Assembly: GCA_036003045.1 (NCBI GenBank)
Contig: DASYSS010000059.1
Location: forward strand, 58,283 to 122,282
DNA: 64,000 nucleotides
Reading direction: 5' to 3'
Source: Gemmatimonadaceae bacterium
GTDB taxonomy: Bacteria; Gemmatimonadota; Gemmatimonadetes; Gemmatimonadales; Gemmatimonadaceae
The translations under genes and the position numbers were made by a program. Shown one piece after another: positions 7,881 through 17,977 of the stretch. The number at the start of each line of letters is the position of its first letter. Within the stretch, counting starts at the first letter, position 1. Under the pieces are notes generated by a model that made no database searches, had not been told where the DNA came from, and was given only the letters and a program-made list of their open reading frames with translations.

Positions 7881-10817
7881 ATGCCGTCTCGCACGCGAAA
7901 GCCCGGGAACGACAGCGCCAAGCCATCCGCGCGGACGACCGTCGCGGTCCAAGGGGCGCGCGTTCACAACCTCAAGAACATTTCGCTCGAGATCCCGCGC
8001 GACAAACTCGTCGTCGTGACGGGGCTGTCGGGCTCCGGAAAGTCGAGTCTCGCGTTCGACACGATCTACGCCGAAGGACAGCGTCGGTACATGGAGTCGT
8101 TGTCGAGCTTCGCGAAGCGGTTCGTGGCGCAAGTCGCCAAGCCGGACGTCGACTTCGTGTTCGGGTTGTCGCCCGTGATCTCGATCGAGCAAAAAACGAT
8201 CGCGAGCAATCCTCGCAGCACCGTCGGCACCATGACGGACATCGCGAGCTATCTGAACCTGCTCTACGCCACGATCGGCGAGGCCCGCTGTCCGCGGTGC
8301 GGCGAGGTCGCGCCGACCCGAACGTCGACGCAGATCGTCGAGGCGATTCTGGGGCTGCCTGACGGCGCGGAAGTCGAGCTCCGCGCGCCCGTCTTCAAGG
8401 TCTACGGCGAAGAGCTCGACTTCGTGTTCACCGAGCTGCGGAAGAAGGGTGTGCGTCGTCTGGTCGTCGACGGCAAGACCGTGGACCTCTCCGAGGACCT
8501 CGAGCTCGACGAATCGAAGGTGAAGGAGATGGACGCGATCGTCGACCGGTTCGTCGTGCGGCGCCAAAACGAAAAGGCGATCAAGGCCGGCGTGCTCGCG
8601 ACGCTCCTCGTCGGCGACGGCTTGATGCGAATCGAGGTCGCCAAGGGCGCGTCCAAAACGGAAGCCGACCGATTCTACAAGACGGCGACGAGCGCCAAGC
8701 ACCACATTCTGTTCGGGGACATCGGCCCGGCCTACTTCGTCTTCAACGATCCCGAGAGTGCCTGCCGTACGTGCGGCGGATTAGGCGTCCACAAGCTCAC
8801 GCACCCCGAGCTGCTCGTTCCCGATCCGACGCGCAGCATCATCGGCGGATGCTTCGTGCGCGACGCCTTTCGATACAACGCGGACAACTGGGACGGGCGC
8901 CTCGTCTATAGTCTGTCAAAGTCCGTTGGGTTTTCGCTGGAGACGCCGTGGGAGAAGCTCGCCGACTCGGCGCGCAACGCGATTCTGTATGGCGTCGACA
9001 CGAAATTTCCGCTGCTTTTTCCGCCCGGCGCCAAGGACAAGCGCGCCGAGTGGGAGGGCAAGGACGTCGGATTCCAGGGGATCGCGCGGCGTATCGAGCG
9101 ACATTACCGGCGATATCGCCAACGCGGCGAAGCCAGCTCCGGAATGGAAGCGTGGCTCGACCGGGTGATGGTCGAGCATGTCTGTCCCGACTGTCACGGT
9201 TCGCGGTTGCGTGGTTCGCGCTTGCTGTTCACGATCGGCGGCAAGACGCTATTCGAGGTGGGGCAGCTCCATTTCGACGAGCTGCACGCTTTTTTGCGCG
9301 GACTCAAGCCGGCCGGCCGCGGCGCCGACGCCGGGCGTCAGGTGATCCGCGAGATCACGAACCGGCTCGAGCTCCTCCTCGGCATCGGCCTCGACTATCT
9401 CAACTTCAACCGACGCTCCTCGACGCTCTCGGGCGGCGAGTCGCAGCGCATCCGCCTGTCGACGCAAATCGGCTCCGGGCTGATGGGAATGCTCTATGTG
9501 CTCGACGAGCCGAGTATCGGGTTGCATCCCAAAGACAACGTGAAGATGATCGCGACGCTCGAGCGTCTCCGCGACATCGGCAACACGGTCATCGTCGTCG
9601 AGCACGACGAGGACACGATCCGCGCCGCGGATCATCTGGTGGAAATGGGACCGGGACCGGGCGTGCACGGCGGCGAGGTCGTCGTGCAAGGTTCGCTCGA
9701 GGACCTTCTTCGATGCAAGGCATCGCCGACGGGCCAGTTTCTTTCCGGCAAGCGGTCGATTTCAACGCCAAACGAACGACGTCGCGGCAGCGGTAAACAA
9801 CTGGTCGTCCGCGGTGCTCGCGAGAACAACCTCAAATCGGTCGATGTCGCGATTCCACTCGGCGTGCTCGTGGCGATCACGGGCGCATCGGGATCGGGAA
9901 AGAGCACGTTGATCAACGAGGTGCTCTTCAAGGCACTTTGGAAAAGACTCGTCGACTCGCGCACGCTGCCCGGCGCGCACGATTCGGTCGAGGGCATGGA
10001 CGACGTGCGCAAGGCCGTCAACATCGATCAGACGCCGATCGGCCGGAACAGCCGCTCGAATCCCGCGACCTACATCGGATTCTACGACGCGATCCGCGAT
10101 CTGTTCACCAAAGCACCGCTGTCCGTCGAGCGGGGATACAAGGCGGGGCGATTCAGCTTCAACGTGAAGGGCGGGCGCTGCGAGGAGTGTCAGGGCGAGG
10201 GCACGATCAGGACGCAGATGTATTTCATGCCCGACGTCGAAGTCACCTGCGGCGCGTGCAAGGGCGCGCGGTTCAACGCCGAGACGCTCGAGGTCACGCT
10301 GCGCGGCAAGACGATCGACAACGTCTTGAACATGTCGGTCGAGGAAGGCGTCGACTTCTTCGCGAACGAGCCAGTGATCGGCAAGAAGATCGCGGTGCTC
10401 CGCGATCTCGGGCTCGGCTACCTCACACTCGGCCAGTCGGCGACGACGCTTTCCGGCGGCGAAGCGCAGCGCATCAAGATCGCGACCGAGCTGAGCCGGC
10501 TTCAGCGGGCAAAGCACACCGTGTACATCCTCGACGAGCCGACGACCGGTCTGCACCTGGCGGATGTCGTTCGTCTGCTTGGCTCGTTGGAGCGACTGGT
10601 TGCCGCCGGACACACGGTGATCGTCATCGAGCATCACCTCGACGTGATCAAGACGGCCGACTACGTGGTCGACCTGGGCCCGCTTGGCGGCCACGCGGGC
10701 GGCGAGGTGGTCGTGACCGGGACACCGGAGGACGTCGCGAAATCCCGGGAGTCGTGGACCGGGCGGTTCCTGAAGGAGCGGCTGAATCCGGGCAGGACGG
10801 CCAAAGCCGCGCGTTAA
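7881..10817 (+). CDS. uvrA: UvrA-family excision-repair ABC ATPase (divergent UvrA)
   Basis: 978 residues from ATG 7881. Two ABC modules are complete: Walker [10 protein letters not shown] near 48 and GASGSGKST near 668, signature LSGGESQRI near 515 and LSGGEAQRI near 856, each followed by LDEPS/LDEPT. Family-specific marks include [18 protein letters not shown], and the C-terminal zinc finger CEECQGEG...CGACKGAR. Another Cys cluster, CRTCGGLG and CPDCHGSRL, corresponds to the first zinc module. UvrA scans DNA for lesions with UvrB. No uvrB or uvrC is in the window, and the coupling to a nucleotidyltransferase gene is unusual, so this may be a second UvrA paralogue rather than the housekeeping one. 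Confidence 0.93.
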   Translation: MPSRTRKPGNDSAKPSARTTVAVQGARVHNLKNISLEIPRDKLVVVTGLSGSGKSSLAFDTIYAEGQRRYMESLSSFAKRFVAQVAKPDVDFVFGLSPVISIEQKTIASNPRSTVGTMTDIASYLNLLYATIGEARCPRCGEVAPTRTSTQIVEAILGLPDGAEVELRAPVFKVYGEELDFVFTELRKKGVRRLVVDGKTVDLSEDLELDESKVKEMDAIVDRFVVRRQNEKAIKAGVLATLLVGDGLMRIEVAKGASKTEADRFYKTATSAKHHILFGDIGPAYFVFNDPESACRTCGGLGVHKLTHPELLVPDPTRSIIGGCFVRDAFRYNADNWDGRLVYSLSKSVGFSLETPWEKLADSARNAILYGVDTKFPLLFPPGAKDKRAEWEGKDVGFQGIARRIERHYRRYRQRGEASSGMEAWLDRVMVEHVCPDCHGSRLRGSRLLFTIGGKTLFEVGQLHFDELHAFLRGLKPAGRGADAGRQVIREITNRLELLLGIGLDYLNFNRRSSTLSGGESQRIRLSTQIGSGLMGMLYVLDEPSIGLHPKDNVKMIATLERLRDIGNTVIVVEHDEDTIRAADHLVEMGPGPGVHGGEVVVQGSLEDLLRCKASPTGQFLSGKRSISTPNERRRGSGKQLVVRGARENNLKSVDVAIPLGVLVAITGASGSGKSTLINEVLFKALWKRLVDSRTLPGAHDSVEGMDDVRKAVNIDQTPIGRNSRSNPATYIGFYDAIRDLFTKAPLSVERGYKAGRFSFNVKGGRCEECQGEGTIRTQMYFMPDVEVTCGACKGARFNAETLEVTLRGKTIDNVLNMSVEEGVDFFANEPVIGKKIAVLRDLGLGYLTLGQSATTLSGGEAQRIKIATELSRLQRAKHTVYILDEPTTGLHLADVVRLLGSLERLVAAGHTVIVIEHHLDVIKTADYVVDLGPLGGHAGGEVVVTGTPEDVAKSRESWTGRFLKERLNPGRTAKAAR

Positions 10818-10898
10818 GACCCGCAGACGCCCCGGGCTCTTGCTCGGGTGGCTCCCTTCCTCGATCATTCCTTTATCCTCCCGGAGAGCCTCCCCCGA

Positions 10899-12701
10899 GT
10901 GTCCACCGCTTCCCCACCGTCGACGCCTCCCCGTCCGCCTACGGACGTCGGCAATCCTCAGTACTACCATAAGGTTGTGGATTGCCAGTACGCCTGTCCG
11001 GCGCACACCAACGTGCCGGAATACATCAGGCTGATCGCTCAGGGCCGATACACCGAGTCGTACCTCCTCAATCGCCAATCCAACGTCTTTCCCGGCATCC
11101 TTGGGCGCACGTGTGACCGACCGTGCGAGCCGGCCTGCCGCCGCGGACGAGTCGATGGAAAGCCGGTCGCGATCTGCCGGTTGAAACGAGTCGCCGCCGA
11201 CCTTCGCGACGACGACATCAGTGAGTTTCTGCCCAAGGCGCCGGCGAAGAAAAACGGAAAGCGCGTGGCGCTGATCGGCGCGGGGCCAGCGTCCCTCACC
11301 GTCGCGAACGATCTCATGCCGCTCGGCTACGAGGTCGTGATCCTCGAGAAGATCGCCGAGCCGGGCGGCCTGATGCGGATCAACATTCCTTCATTCCGCC
11401 TGCCGGCGAGCGTGCTCGACGAGGAGGTCGGCTACATCCTCGGCATGGGCGTCGACATCCGGTACAACACGCCCGTGACGAGCATGCGCGACTTGCTCGC
11501 GCAGGGTTTCGACGCGGTGTTCGTCGGGAGCGGCGCGCCGCACGGCAAGAATCTCGATCTGCCGGGGCGTGCGGAAGCCGCGGCCAACATACATATAGGT
11601 ATCGAGTGGCTCGCGTCCGCCCACTTCGGACACATCGAGAAGATCGGCAAGCGCGTGCTCATCATCGGCGTCGGAAACACGGCGATGGATTGCTGCCGCA
11701 CGTCGCGTCGCCTCGGCGGCACCGACGTAAAAGTCATCGCGCGCCGCGGACGCAAGTACTTCAAGGCGTCGCCGTGGGAGCTCGAGGACGCCGAGGAAGA
11801 GGGCGTCCACATCGTCGAGAACCACGCGCCGAAACGCTTCGTCGTCGAGAACGGGAAACTCGTCGGCATGGAGATGGACGTCCTCCGCTGGACCGAGGAG
11901 AACGGCAAGCAGAAGAGCGAGGTCGTCGAGACGGTGACCTTGCCGTGCGACGACGTGATCCTCGCGATCGGCCAGGAGAACGCGTTCCCGTGGATCGAGC
12001 GCGACATCGGTCTCGACTTCGATAAGCACGGGATGCCCGTCGTCGATCGTTCGACGTTCCAGTCGACGAAGCCCGGCGTCTTCTTCGGCGGCGACGCGGC
12101 GTGGGGACCGGAGAACATCATCTGGGCGGTCGAGCACGGACACCAAGCCGCGATCTCGATCAACAACCACTGCCAGGGCACGTCGCTCGCCGACCGTCCG
12201 GCCGACGGCATGAACCTCGTGAGCTCGAAGGTCGGCATGCACTCGTGGAGCTACAGCAACGACTACAGCTCCGCGCAGCGGATGAAGATGAAGCACGAGG
12301 ATCTTGCGACGCGCTTCAAGGGCCTCGGCGTCGAAGTCGAGCTCGGGTTCAACGCCGAGCAGACGGCCGCCGAGGTGCAGCGCTGCCTCAATTGCGACGT
12401 GCAGACGAATTTCACGGCGAGCCTCTGCATCGAGTGCGACGCCTGCATCGACGTTTGTCCTGAGAACTGCCTCACCATCATTCCCCAGGACGAGGCGGGC
12501 GACGACATCCGCCAGCACCTGTCGGCGCCGGCGACGAACCTGTCGCAAGACGTGTATACGTCGGCTCCCCTGCCGCAAACGAAAAGAATCATGGTGAAGG
12601 ACGAGGACGTCTGCCTCCACTGCGGCCTCTGCGCCGAACGCTGCCCGACGGCCGCGTGGGACATGAGCAAGTTCGAACTTCTGATTCCATATGCCCATTA
12701 A
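10899..12701 (+). CDS. GltD-like FAD/NAD(P) oxidoreductase with C-terminal ferredoxin domain
   Basis: 600 residues from GTG 10899, preceded by GGAGAG; an upstream GTG at 10848 lacks a ribosome site. Order of domains: an N-terminal GltD-type 4Fe-4S module (CQYACP...CDRPCEPAC), an FAD Rossmann motif ([13 protein letters not shown]), an NAD(P) motif ([12 protein letters not shown]), the FAD-closing GDAAWGP, and a C-terminal two-cluster ferredoxin ([15 protein letters not shown] and [12 protein letters not shown]). The start of the 2-oxoacid oxidoreductase alpha gene overlaps its end by 11 bp. I infer that it shuttles electrons between NAD(P)H and the ferredoxin-linked 2-oxoacid oxidoreductase encoded next, acting as its third subunit or partner. 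Confidence 0.9.
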   Translation: MSTASPPSTPPRPPTDVGNPQYYHKVVDCQYACPAHTNVPEYIRLIAQGRYTESYLLNRQSNVFPGILGRTCDRPCEPACRRGRVDGKPVAICRLKRVAADLRDDDISEFLPKAPAKKNGKRVALIGAGPASLTVANDLMPLGYEVVILEKIAEPGGLMRINIPSFRLPASVLDEEVGYILGMGVDIRYNTPVTSMRDLLAQGFDAVFVGSGAPHGKNLDLPGRAEAAANIHIGIEWLASAHFGHIEKIGKRVLIIGVGNTAMDCCRTSRRLGGTDVKVIARRGRKYFKASPWELEDAEEEGVHIVENHAPKRFVVENGKLVGMEMDVLRWTEENGKQKSEVVETVTLPCDDVILAIGQENAFPWIERDIGLDFDKHGMPVVDRSTFQSTKPGVFFGGDAAWGPENIIWAVEHGHQAAISINNHCQGTSLADRPADGMNLVSSKVGMHSWSYSNDYSSAQRMKMKHEDLATRFKGLGVEVELGFNAEQTAAEVQRCLNCDVQTNFTASLCIECDACIDVCPENCLTIIPQDEAGDDIRQHLSAPATNLSQDVYTSAPLPQTKRIMVKDEDVCLHCGLCAERCPTAAWDMSKFELLIPYAH

Positions 12702-14529
12702 CGATTTCGCGTTCAAGATCGGCACGGTCAACGGGACGGGGTCGGCCAGCGCGAACGGCCTGCTGATGCAGGCCATTTTCCGCATGGGCATCCCGGTCAC
12801 GGGCAAGAACGTGTTCCCGTCGAACATTCAGGGACTCCCGACCTGGTACGAGATCCGGGTCAGCGAGGACGGATACACGGCACGCCCCGAGCACGTCGAC
12901 CTCGTCGTCGCGCTCAACCCGGAGACGTACGCCAAGGACGTCGCGGCGGTGCGCCAGGGCGGCTACCTGCTGTACGACTCGTCGTGGCCGCTCGACGACA
13001 AGCTGGTTCGCGAAGGGATCACCATCCTCGGCATTCCCTTCGGCAAGCTGTGCGTCGAGAACTTCGAGGGTGACCGCAACCGCACGCTGCTCCGCAACAT
13101 CGTCTACGTCGGCGCGCTGGCGGGGCTGCTCGAGTTCGACATGGACGTGGTCGGCGAGATGCTGCGCGAGAAGTTCGCCAAGAAGCGCGCGCTCCTCGAC
13201 GCCAACTTCCGCGCGATCCGCCTCGGCTTCGACTACGCGAAGGCGAACTACGAGTGTCCGCTGCCGTTTCACCTCAAGCGGCTTGGCGTGGACAAGACCA
13301 AGGACAGCATTTTGATCGACGGCAACGCCGCCGGGGCGCTCGGCGCGGTGTTCGCCGGCGCGACGGTCGGCGCCTGGTATCCGATCACGCCGTCCACGTC
13401 GTTGATGGAAGCCTTCAAGGACTACTGCGAACGTTTCCGCGTCGATCCGACGACGGGCGAGCGCAAGTACGCGCTGATTCAGGCCGAAGACGAGTTGGCG
13501 GCAGCCGGCATGGTGATCGGCGCCGGTTGGGCCGGCGCGCGTTCGTTCACCTCCACCGCCGGCCCAGGCATCTCGCTGATGAGCGAGTTCGTCGGCCTCG
13601 CGTACTACACCGAGATTCCCGGCGTCTTCTTCGACATTCAGCGCACCGGCCCGTCCACCGGCATGCCGACGCGTACGCAGCAGGGCGACCTGCTGTCGAT
13701 CGCGTACCTCTCGCACGGCGACACGAAGCACATCGCGCTCTTCCCGGCCAATCCCGGGGAGTGCTTCACGATGGCCGTCGAAGCCTTCGACCTGGCCGAG
13801 CGGTTCCAGACGCCGGTGTTCGTGGTGTCGGACCTGGACATCGGCATGAACGACTGGATGTGTCCGCGCTTCCACTGGGACGACAGCTATCGCCCCGACC
13901 GCGGCAAGGTGCTCGGGCCGGCCGAGTTGGAGAAGATCGAGAAATTCTCGCGGTATCTCGACGTGGACGGCGACGGCATCGCGGCGCGGACGATCCCCGG
14001 CGCGTCGACGCGCGGCGGATACTTCACGCGCGGCTCCGGGCACACGAAGTTCGGCACCTACACCGAAGACGCCGCCGAGTATCAGGAAGTCGTGGATCGG
14101 CTGGTGAAGAAGATGGAGACGGCGGCGAAAACGGTGCCGGCTCCGGAGATCCGCGCGAGCGGCAAGAGGACGGACGTCGGCATCGTCTCGATCGGCGGCT
14201 GTCACGCGGCGGTCGTCGAAGCCGTGGACCGGTTGGCGCGCGACGGAGTCGCGGTGGACTACATGCGCATCCGCGCGTTCCCGTTCGGGCCGGGCGTGAA
14301 AGAGTTCATCGAGGCGCACCCGAAGTGCTTCGTCGTCGAGCAGAATCGCGACGGCCAACTGCGCTCGCTGCTCGCGATCGAGACCGGCCTTTCGCGCGAC
14401 AGTATGAGCTCCGTGCTCGACTACGGCGGGCTGCCGCTCACCGCCGATCGAGTGGTCGCCGGCGTCGTCGGCAAGAACGCGCAACACGTCGCCCCTGAAC
14501 CGACGCGCCGCGAAACGGCTCGCGTCTGA
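12691..14529 (+). CDS. korA: 2-oxoacid:ferredoxin oxidoreductase, fused gamma-alpha subunit
   Basis: 612 residues from ATG 12691, overlapping the upstream gene. Residues ~1-195 are the gamma domain (GTVNGTGSASANGLLMQAIF, the usual GGQG-like loop being divergent), residues ~205 onward the alpha domain with GAVFAGATVGAWYPITPST and the TPP-domain partner sequence SFTSTAGPGISLMSEF. This gamma-alpha fusion is typical of KorA/OforA-type 2-oxoglutarate:ferredoxin oxidoreductases, which decarboxylate 2-oxoacids to acyl-CoA and reduce ferredoxin. The beta subunit follows 15 bp downstream. The preferred 2-oxoacid cannot be read from sequence; 2-oxoglutarate is the likeliest in an aerobe. Confidence 0.92.
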   Translation: MPINDFAFKIGTVNGTGSASANGLLMQAIFRMGIPVTGKNVFPSNIQGLPTWYEIRVSEDGYTARPEHVDLVVALNPETYAKDVAAVRQGGYLLYDSSWPLDDKLVREGITILGIPFGKLCVENFEGDRNRTLLRNIVYVGALAGLLEFDMDVVGEMLREKFAKKRALLDANFRAIRLGFDYAKANYECPLPFHLKRLGVDKTKDSILIDGNAAGALGAVFAGATVGAWYPITPSTSLMEAFKDYCERFRVDPTTGERKYALIQAEDELAAAGMVIGAGWAGARSFTSTAGPGISLMSEFVGLAYYTEIPGVFFDIQRTGPSTGMPTRTQQGDLLSIAYLSHGDTKHIALFPANPGECFTMAVEAFDLAERFQTPVFVVSDLDIGMNDWMCPRFHWDDSYRPDRGKVLGPAELEKIEKFSRYLDVDGDGIAARTIPGASTRGGYFTRGSGHTKFGTYTEDAAEYQEVVDRLVKKMETAAKTVPAPEIRASGKRTDVGIVSIGGCHAAVVEAVDRLARDGVAVDYMRIRAFPFGPGVKEFIEAHPKCFVVEQNRDGQLRSLLAIETGLSRDSMSSVLDYGGLPLTADRVVAGVVGKNAQHVAPEPTRRETARV

Positions 14530-14544
14530 CCCAATCGGCTTTCA

Positions 14545-15621
14545 ATGACCTCGATCCCGAAACCAGCGGTCCGCCATCCTTCACTCCCCAAGAACTCACT
14601 CGGGCTGACGAAGCGTGACTACGAAGGCGCGATGTCGACGCTCTGCGCCGGGTGCGGACACGACTCGATCACCGCGGCGCTGATCCAAGCGTTGTGGGAG
14701 CTCGAGGTTCCACCCCATCGCGCGGCGAAGATGAGCGGCATCGGCTGCTCGTCGAAGACGACGGCGTACTTCCTCAGACAGTCTCACGGGTTCAACGGCG
14801 TGCACGGACGCATGCCGGCGCTGGCGACCGGCGCGAACGCGGCGAACCGCGACCTCGCGTACGTCGGCATCTCCGGCGACGGCGACTCGTTGTCGATCGG
14901 GCTCGGCCAGATGTGCCACGCGATTCGGCGGAACGTGAACATGATGTACGTCCTCGAGAACAACGGCGTGTACGGCCTCACCAAGGGACAGTTCTCGGCG
15001 TCGTCGGACGTGGGGTCGAAGTCGAAGAAGGGCGAGCCGAATCTTCAGCCGCCGATCGATCCGGTGCTGCTGGCGCTCACGCTGGGCGCGACGTTCGTCG
15101 CGCGGAGCTTCTCGGGCGACAAGGCGCAACTCACGCCGATCCTCAAAGCGGCGATGAAGCACAACGGGTTCGCGCTGGTCGACGTGATCTCGCCGTGCGT
15201 GAGCTTCAACGACCACGACTCGTCGACGAAGAGCTACCGCTACACGCGCGAACACTACGCCGAGCTGGCACCGGTGGACTTCGTGCCGCTGCGCCGAGAG
15301 ATCACGGCCGACACCGGCTCGTCGAACGGCGCTGGCGGGGGGGGGGAAGCAGTGAGCGTGACGATGCACGACGGAAGTGTCGTGCGCTTCCGGCAGGTCG
15401 CCAAGGAGTACGATCCGCGAAGCCGCGACGGCGCCTACGCCCATGTGCGCGAGCACCTGACCCGCGGCGAGGTCGTGACGGGGCTTCTCTACATCGACGA
15501 AGCCGGCTCGGACATGCACGCCGTCGCCAAAACGTCGAAGACGCCGCTCATCGAGTTGCCGTACGACGAGCTGTGCCCGGGCAGCGCCAAACTCTCGGCG
15601 TTGATGGACGAGTACCGGTAG
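14545..15621 (+). CDS. korB: 2-oxoacid:ferredoxin oxidoreductase, beta subunit
   Basis: 358 residues. The TPP-binding beta subunit is recognised by CAGCGHDS near 30, GIGCSSKT near 65, the GDGDSLSIG metal/TPP motif near 112, and the ENNGVYGLTKGQ stretch near 133. It completes the catalytic unit with the upstream gamma-alpha gene; only 15 bp separate them. A C-terminal extension after ~270 is joined by a low-complexity linker encoded across a run of ten G residues at 15337-15346 (Gly-Gly-Gly-Gly). That run is a slippage-prone site: loss or gain of one base would remove the last ~90 residues. The gene is convergent with the DUF1207 gene, whose stop is 6 bp away. Confidence 0.92.
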   Translation: MTSIPKPAVRHPSLPKNSLGLTKRDYEGAMSTLCAGCGHDSITAALIQALWELEVPPHRAAKMSGIGCSSKTTAYFLRQSHGFNGVHGRMPALATGANAANRDLAYVGISGDGDSLSIGLGQMCHAIRRNVNMMYVLENNGVYGLTKGQFSASSDVGSKSKKGEPNLQPPIDPVLLALTLGATFVARSFSGDKAQLTPILKAAMKHNGFALVDVISPCVSFNDHDSSTKSYRYTREHYAELAPVDFVPLRREITADTGSSNGAGGGGEAVSVTMHDGSVVRFRQVAKEYDPRSRDGAYAHVREHLTRGEVVTGLLYIDEAGSDMHAVAKTSKTPLIELPYDELCPGSAKLSALMDEYR

Positions 15622-15627
15622 CGCGGA

Positions 15628-16581
15628 TTAGAGCGTGAAGTGCAGGCCGACGCCGGTGAACCGGACCTTGTCTCGCTGAAACTGTCCGTACGGCGAAGGC
15701 CCGTAGTAATACTCGGCGAGAATGCTCCACCGGCGAGACGGCGCTTCGCTGTCGTGCGGGCGTGCGAACTCGAATCCCGCCCGGACTGACAGCCCGGTGT
15801 GCGTGGCCGTGTCGCTCACGACTTTGGCGTCGACGCCCGCCACGAGCCGCGCAACGGCGAGCGGACCGAAATTGATGTTGGCCCGTGGACGGAGCTCCGC
15901 GCCGCCGTGCAGCAGGTGCCCCGGCAGATCCACCGGGTCGCGCCGGATGAAATACTCGCCGCCGCCATAGACCCGCAACGCCGACATGTCGACGGAGAGC
16001 AGTCCCTCCGACGATTCGAACGAGATGTTTTGTCGCGTAGGCGGGTTGGGTCGCAGGAGGAACTCGTCCCCCAAGTGAGAGCTCTGATGATAGACGCGCA
16101 GGCGGCCCGATAGCGGTCCCGCGCGAAACGTCAGCGGCAGGCCGAGCAGATAGTCGGCGTTGAGGAGATCATACGACGCGCTGTCCAGCGAGAACTGCGC
16201 GAACACCGCGCCCGCGAGTCCGAGTTGCACGCCGTTTCCGCTGCGAGTCGCTCCGAGACGGAAGAACGGAAACTGATCGGCGATTCCGATCGCGGCGATG
16301 TTCGACGCGAGGTCGGTCTCGTCGCCTCGCTGGTAGGCGACGAACGATCGCGTGGCCTTGGGATCGGCGATGAGGGGACAGAAGACGTCTCCTCGAGGCA
16401 GAGCGATGTATTTGCCTCGCTCGATCGACGGGCCGGCGGCGCCGCAGCGGGCCGGATACGACTCCGTCGTGTCTTGCGCACCGGCGGCGAAGACCGGTGC
16501 GACGGAGAGCACTGATAGTGCGACTGCCTGAACGAGCCGAGCGCCGCGATTGATCGACAAGCGGAATCCTCGTGGAGACAT
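15628..16581 (-). CDS. DUF1207-type outer-membrane protein
   Basis: 317 residues from ATG 16581. A signal peptide occupies residues ~1-35 (ALSVLSVAPVFAAGAQ). The mature protein carries the family-like block DVFCPLIADPKATRSFVAYQ followed by alternating hydrophobic strands, and ends in an aromatic-terminated strand (FTGVGLHFTL), as outer-membrane beta-barrels do. Four Cys are near the N-terminus (CGAAG, CPL). Assigned to DUF1207 from the PLIADP motif and barrel layout; function unknown. It is transcribed divergently from the DUF418 gene across a 139-bp spacer. Confidence 0.75.
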   Translation of the reverse strand: MSPRGFRLSINRGARLVQAVALSVLSVAPVFAAGAQDTTESYPARCGAAGPSIERGKYIALPRGDVFCPLIADPKATRSFVAYQRGDETDLASNIAAIGIADQFPFFRLGATRSGNGVQLGLAGAVFAQFSLDSASYDLLNADYLLGLPLTFRAGPLSGRLRVYHQSSHLGDEFLLRPNPPTRQNISFESSEGLLSVDMSALRVYGGGEYFIRRDPVDLPGHLLHGGAELRPRANINFGPLAVARLVAGVDAKVVSDTATHTGLSVRAGFEFARPHDSEAPSRRWSILAEYYYGPSPYGQFQRDKVRFTGVGLHFTL

Positions 16582-16720
16582 GGCAAACGCACGCTACCAG
16601 CGGGGCCGCGCACCATCAAGCGCCGAGTCGTTCGGATTCCATGAGGTGGACCGCCCGGTCGTTCTTGCAATGCCTCCCAGGGTGCGGCAGGTTTTTGACT
16701 CGCACTTACAGAAAGGCACG

Positions 16721-17974
16721 ATGTCGACGACCAGTACGCCCACCCCGGTCGGCGTCTACGCCCCGCCCGCGCCGACCGCGCTCGAGCCGGTCGCCCCCGG
16801 CGAGCGAATTCACGGGCTCGACCTGCTCCGCGGTTGGGCCATGTTCGGCGTGCTCTGGTCCAATCTCAACGACTGGTACGACGTTGCCGACGAAAAGACG
16901 TCGCTCGATCGCGCGATCGGATTCGTGCAAGAGAATTTCGTCGAAAGCCGATTCTTCATACTGCTGTGCGTTCTGTTCGGCATCGGCTTCGGCATTCAAC
17001 TCGCCCGCGCGAGCCAACGCGGAGTGAGCATTCAGAAGACGTACATGCGCCGATCGGCCGCGCTGCTGGCGATCGGCCTCGTGCATCTGACACTCATCTG
17101 GCACGGCGACATTCTCACGGAGTACGCGCTCGTCTCGTTCGCGCTGCTGCTCTTGCGAGACATCGCGCCCAAACGCCAGCTGGCGTGGGCGGTCGGTCTC
17201 TATCTGTTCGCCGGTGACATCATCAATCGTCTTCGATGGCTCGCCGGCCAGCGCATCATGGTTCCGCGCGTGCCGTCGGCGACGGCGAACTGGATTTACG
17301 GCCACGGATCCCTGGCGCAGATCCACCATCAGCGACTCTTGGACGACGCCGACTGGTTCGGGCGCTGGGGACTCACGACCTATTTCTACGTTCTCGCGCT
17401 TTTTCTGGCCGGCGTCTGGGCGCTGCGTTCCGGATTCTTCCAACGGGTGGTGAGCGAGCCCCGCACGACTCGCCGCTTCCTCGCCTGGACCGTTGGCCTC
17501 ACGCTCGTCTGCTTCGCCGTTGGCTGGCTCGGAGAACACGTGCTCCCACAACCCTCCGGTCCGCCGCAGACGACGCTCGCCGTCATGCTCCAGTGGCGCC
17601 GGTTCCTTTCTACCGCGTTCGACCCGACGGTTCCGATGGGTCTCGCGTACGCGGCGCTGCTGCTGCTCGCATTCCAGACGCGACGAGGCGCGCGACTCCT
17701 CGCTCCATTGGCCTCGACCGGCCGCGTGGCGCTCACGACGTACCTGACGCAGTCGGTCGTGAGCACGTTTCTGTTCTACAGCTTCGGCTTGAAGTGGTTC
17801 GGCACCGTGGGCTACACCGGCATGCTCGAGATCACGGTCGTGCTGTTCGCGATTCAAATGGCCGCGAGCACCTGGTGGCTCAAGCATTACCGATTCGGAC
17901 CGATGGAGTGGCTCTGGAGGACACTCACCTACGGTCACGCACCGGCGATGCGGCTCGAGACAGCCGCCGCGTGA
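16721..17974 (+). CDS. DUF418-family polytopic membrane protein
   Basis: 417 residues from ATG 16721, chosen because AAAGG lies 5-9 bp upstream and longer frames add non-membrane sequence. Family marks are RIHGLDLLRGWAMFGVLWSNL near 32, the FVESRFFILLCVLFGIGFGIQLARA block, and the C-terminal STGRVALTTYLTQSVV with HYRFGPMEWLWRTLTYG, which define DUF418 (YeiB-like). About ten membrane segments are visible. The role of the family is unknown; a transport function has been suggested from its topology. It is convergent with the PP2C gene, 3 bp apart. Confidence 0.9.
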   Translation: MSTTSTPTPVGVYAPPAPTALEPVAPGERIHGLDLLRGWAMFGVLWSNLNDWYDVADEKTSLDRAIGFVQENFVESRFFILLCVLFGIGFGIQLARASQRGVSIQKTYMRRSAALLAIGLVHLTLIWHGDILTEYALVSFALLLLRDIAPKRQLAWAVGLYLFAGDIINRLRWLAGQRIMVPRVPSATANWIYGHGSLAQIHHQRLLDDADWFGRWGLTTYFYVLALFLAGVWALRSGFFQRVVSEPRTTRRFLAWTVGLTLVCFAVGWLGEHVLPQPSGPPQTTLAVMLQWRRFLSTAFDPTVPMGLAYAALLLLAFQTRRGARLLAPLASTGRVALTTYLTQSVVSTFLFYSFGLKWFGTVGYTGMLEITVVLFAIQMAASTWWLKHYRFGPMEWLWRTLTYGHAPAMRLETAAA

Positions 17975-17977
17975 CGC

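Noticed and set aside
6853..7926. N-terminal extension of the second amidase through the nucleotidyltransferase gene
   Set aside because: The extension is Arg/Asp-rich and antisense to a well-supported gene; the amidase fold begins only near 6800-6850.
12589..14487. 632-codon minus-strand frame opposite korA
   Set aside because: No motif; plus strand is a typical 2-oxoacid oxidoreductase subunit.
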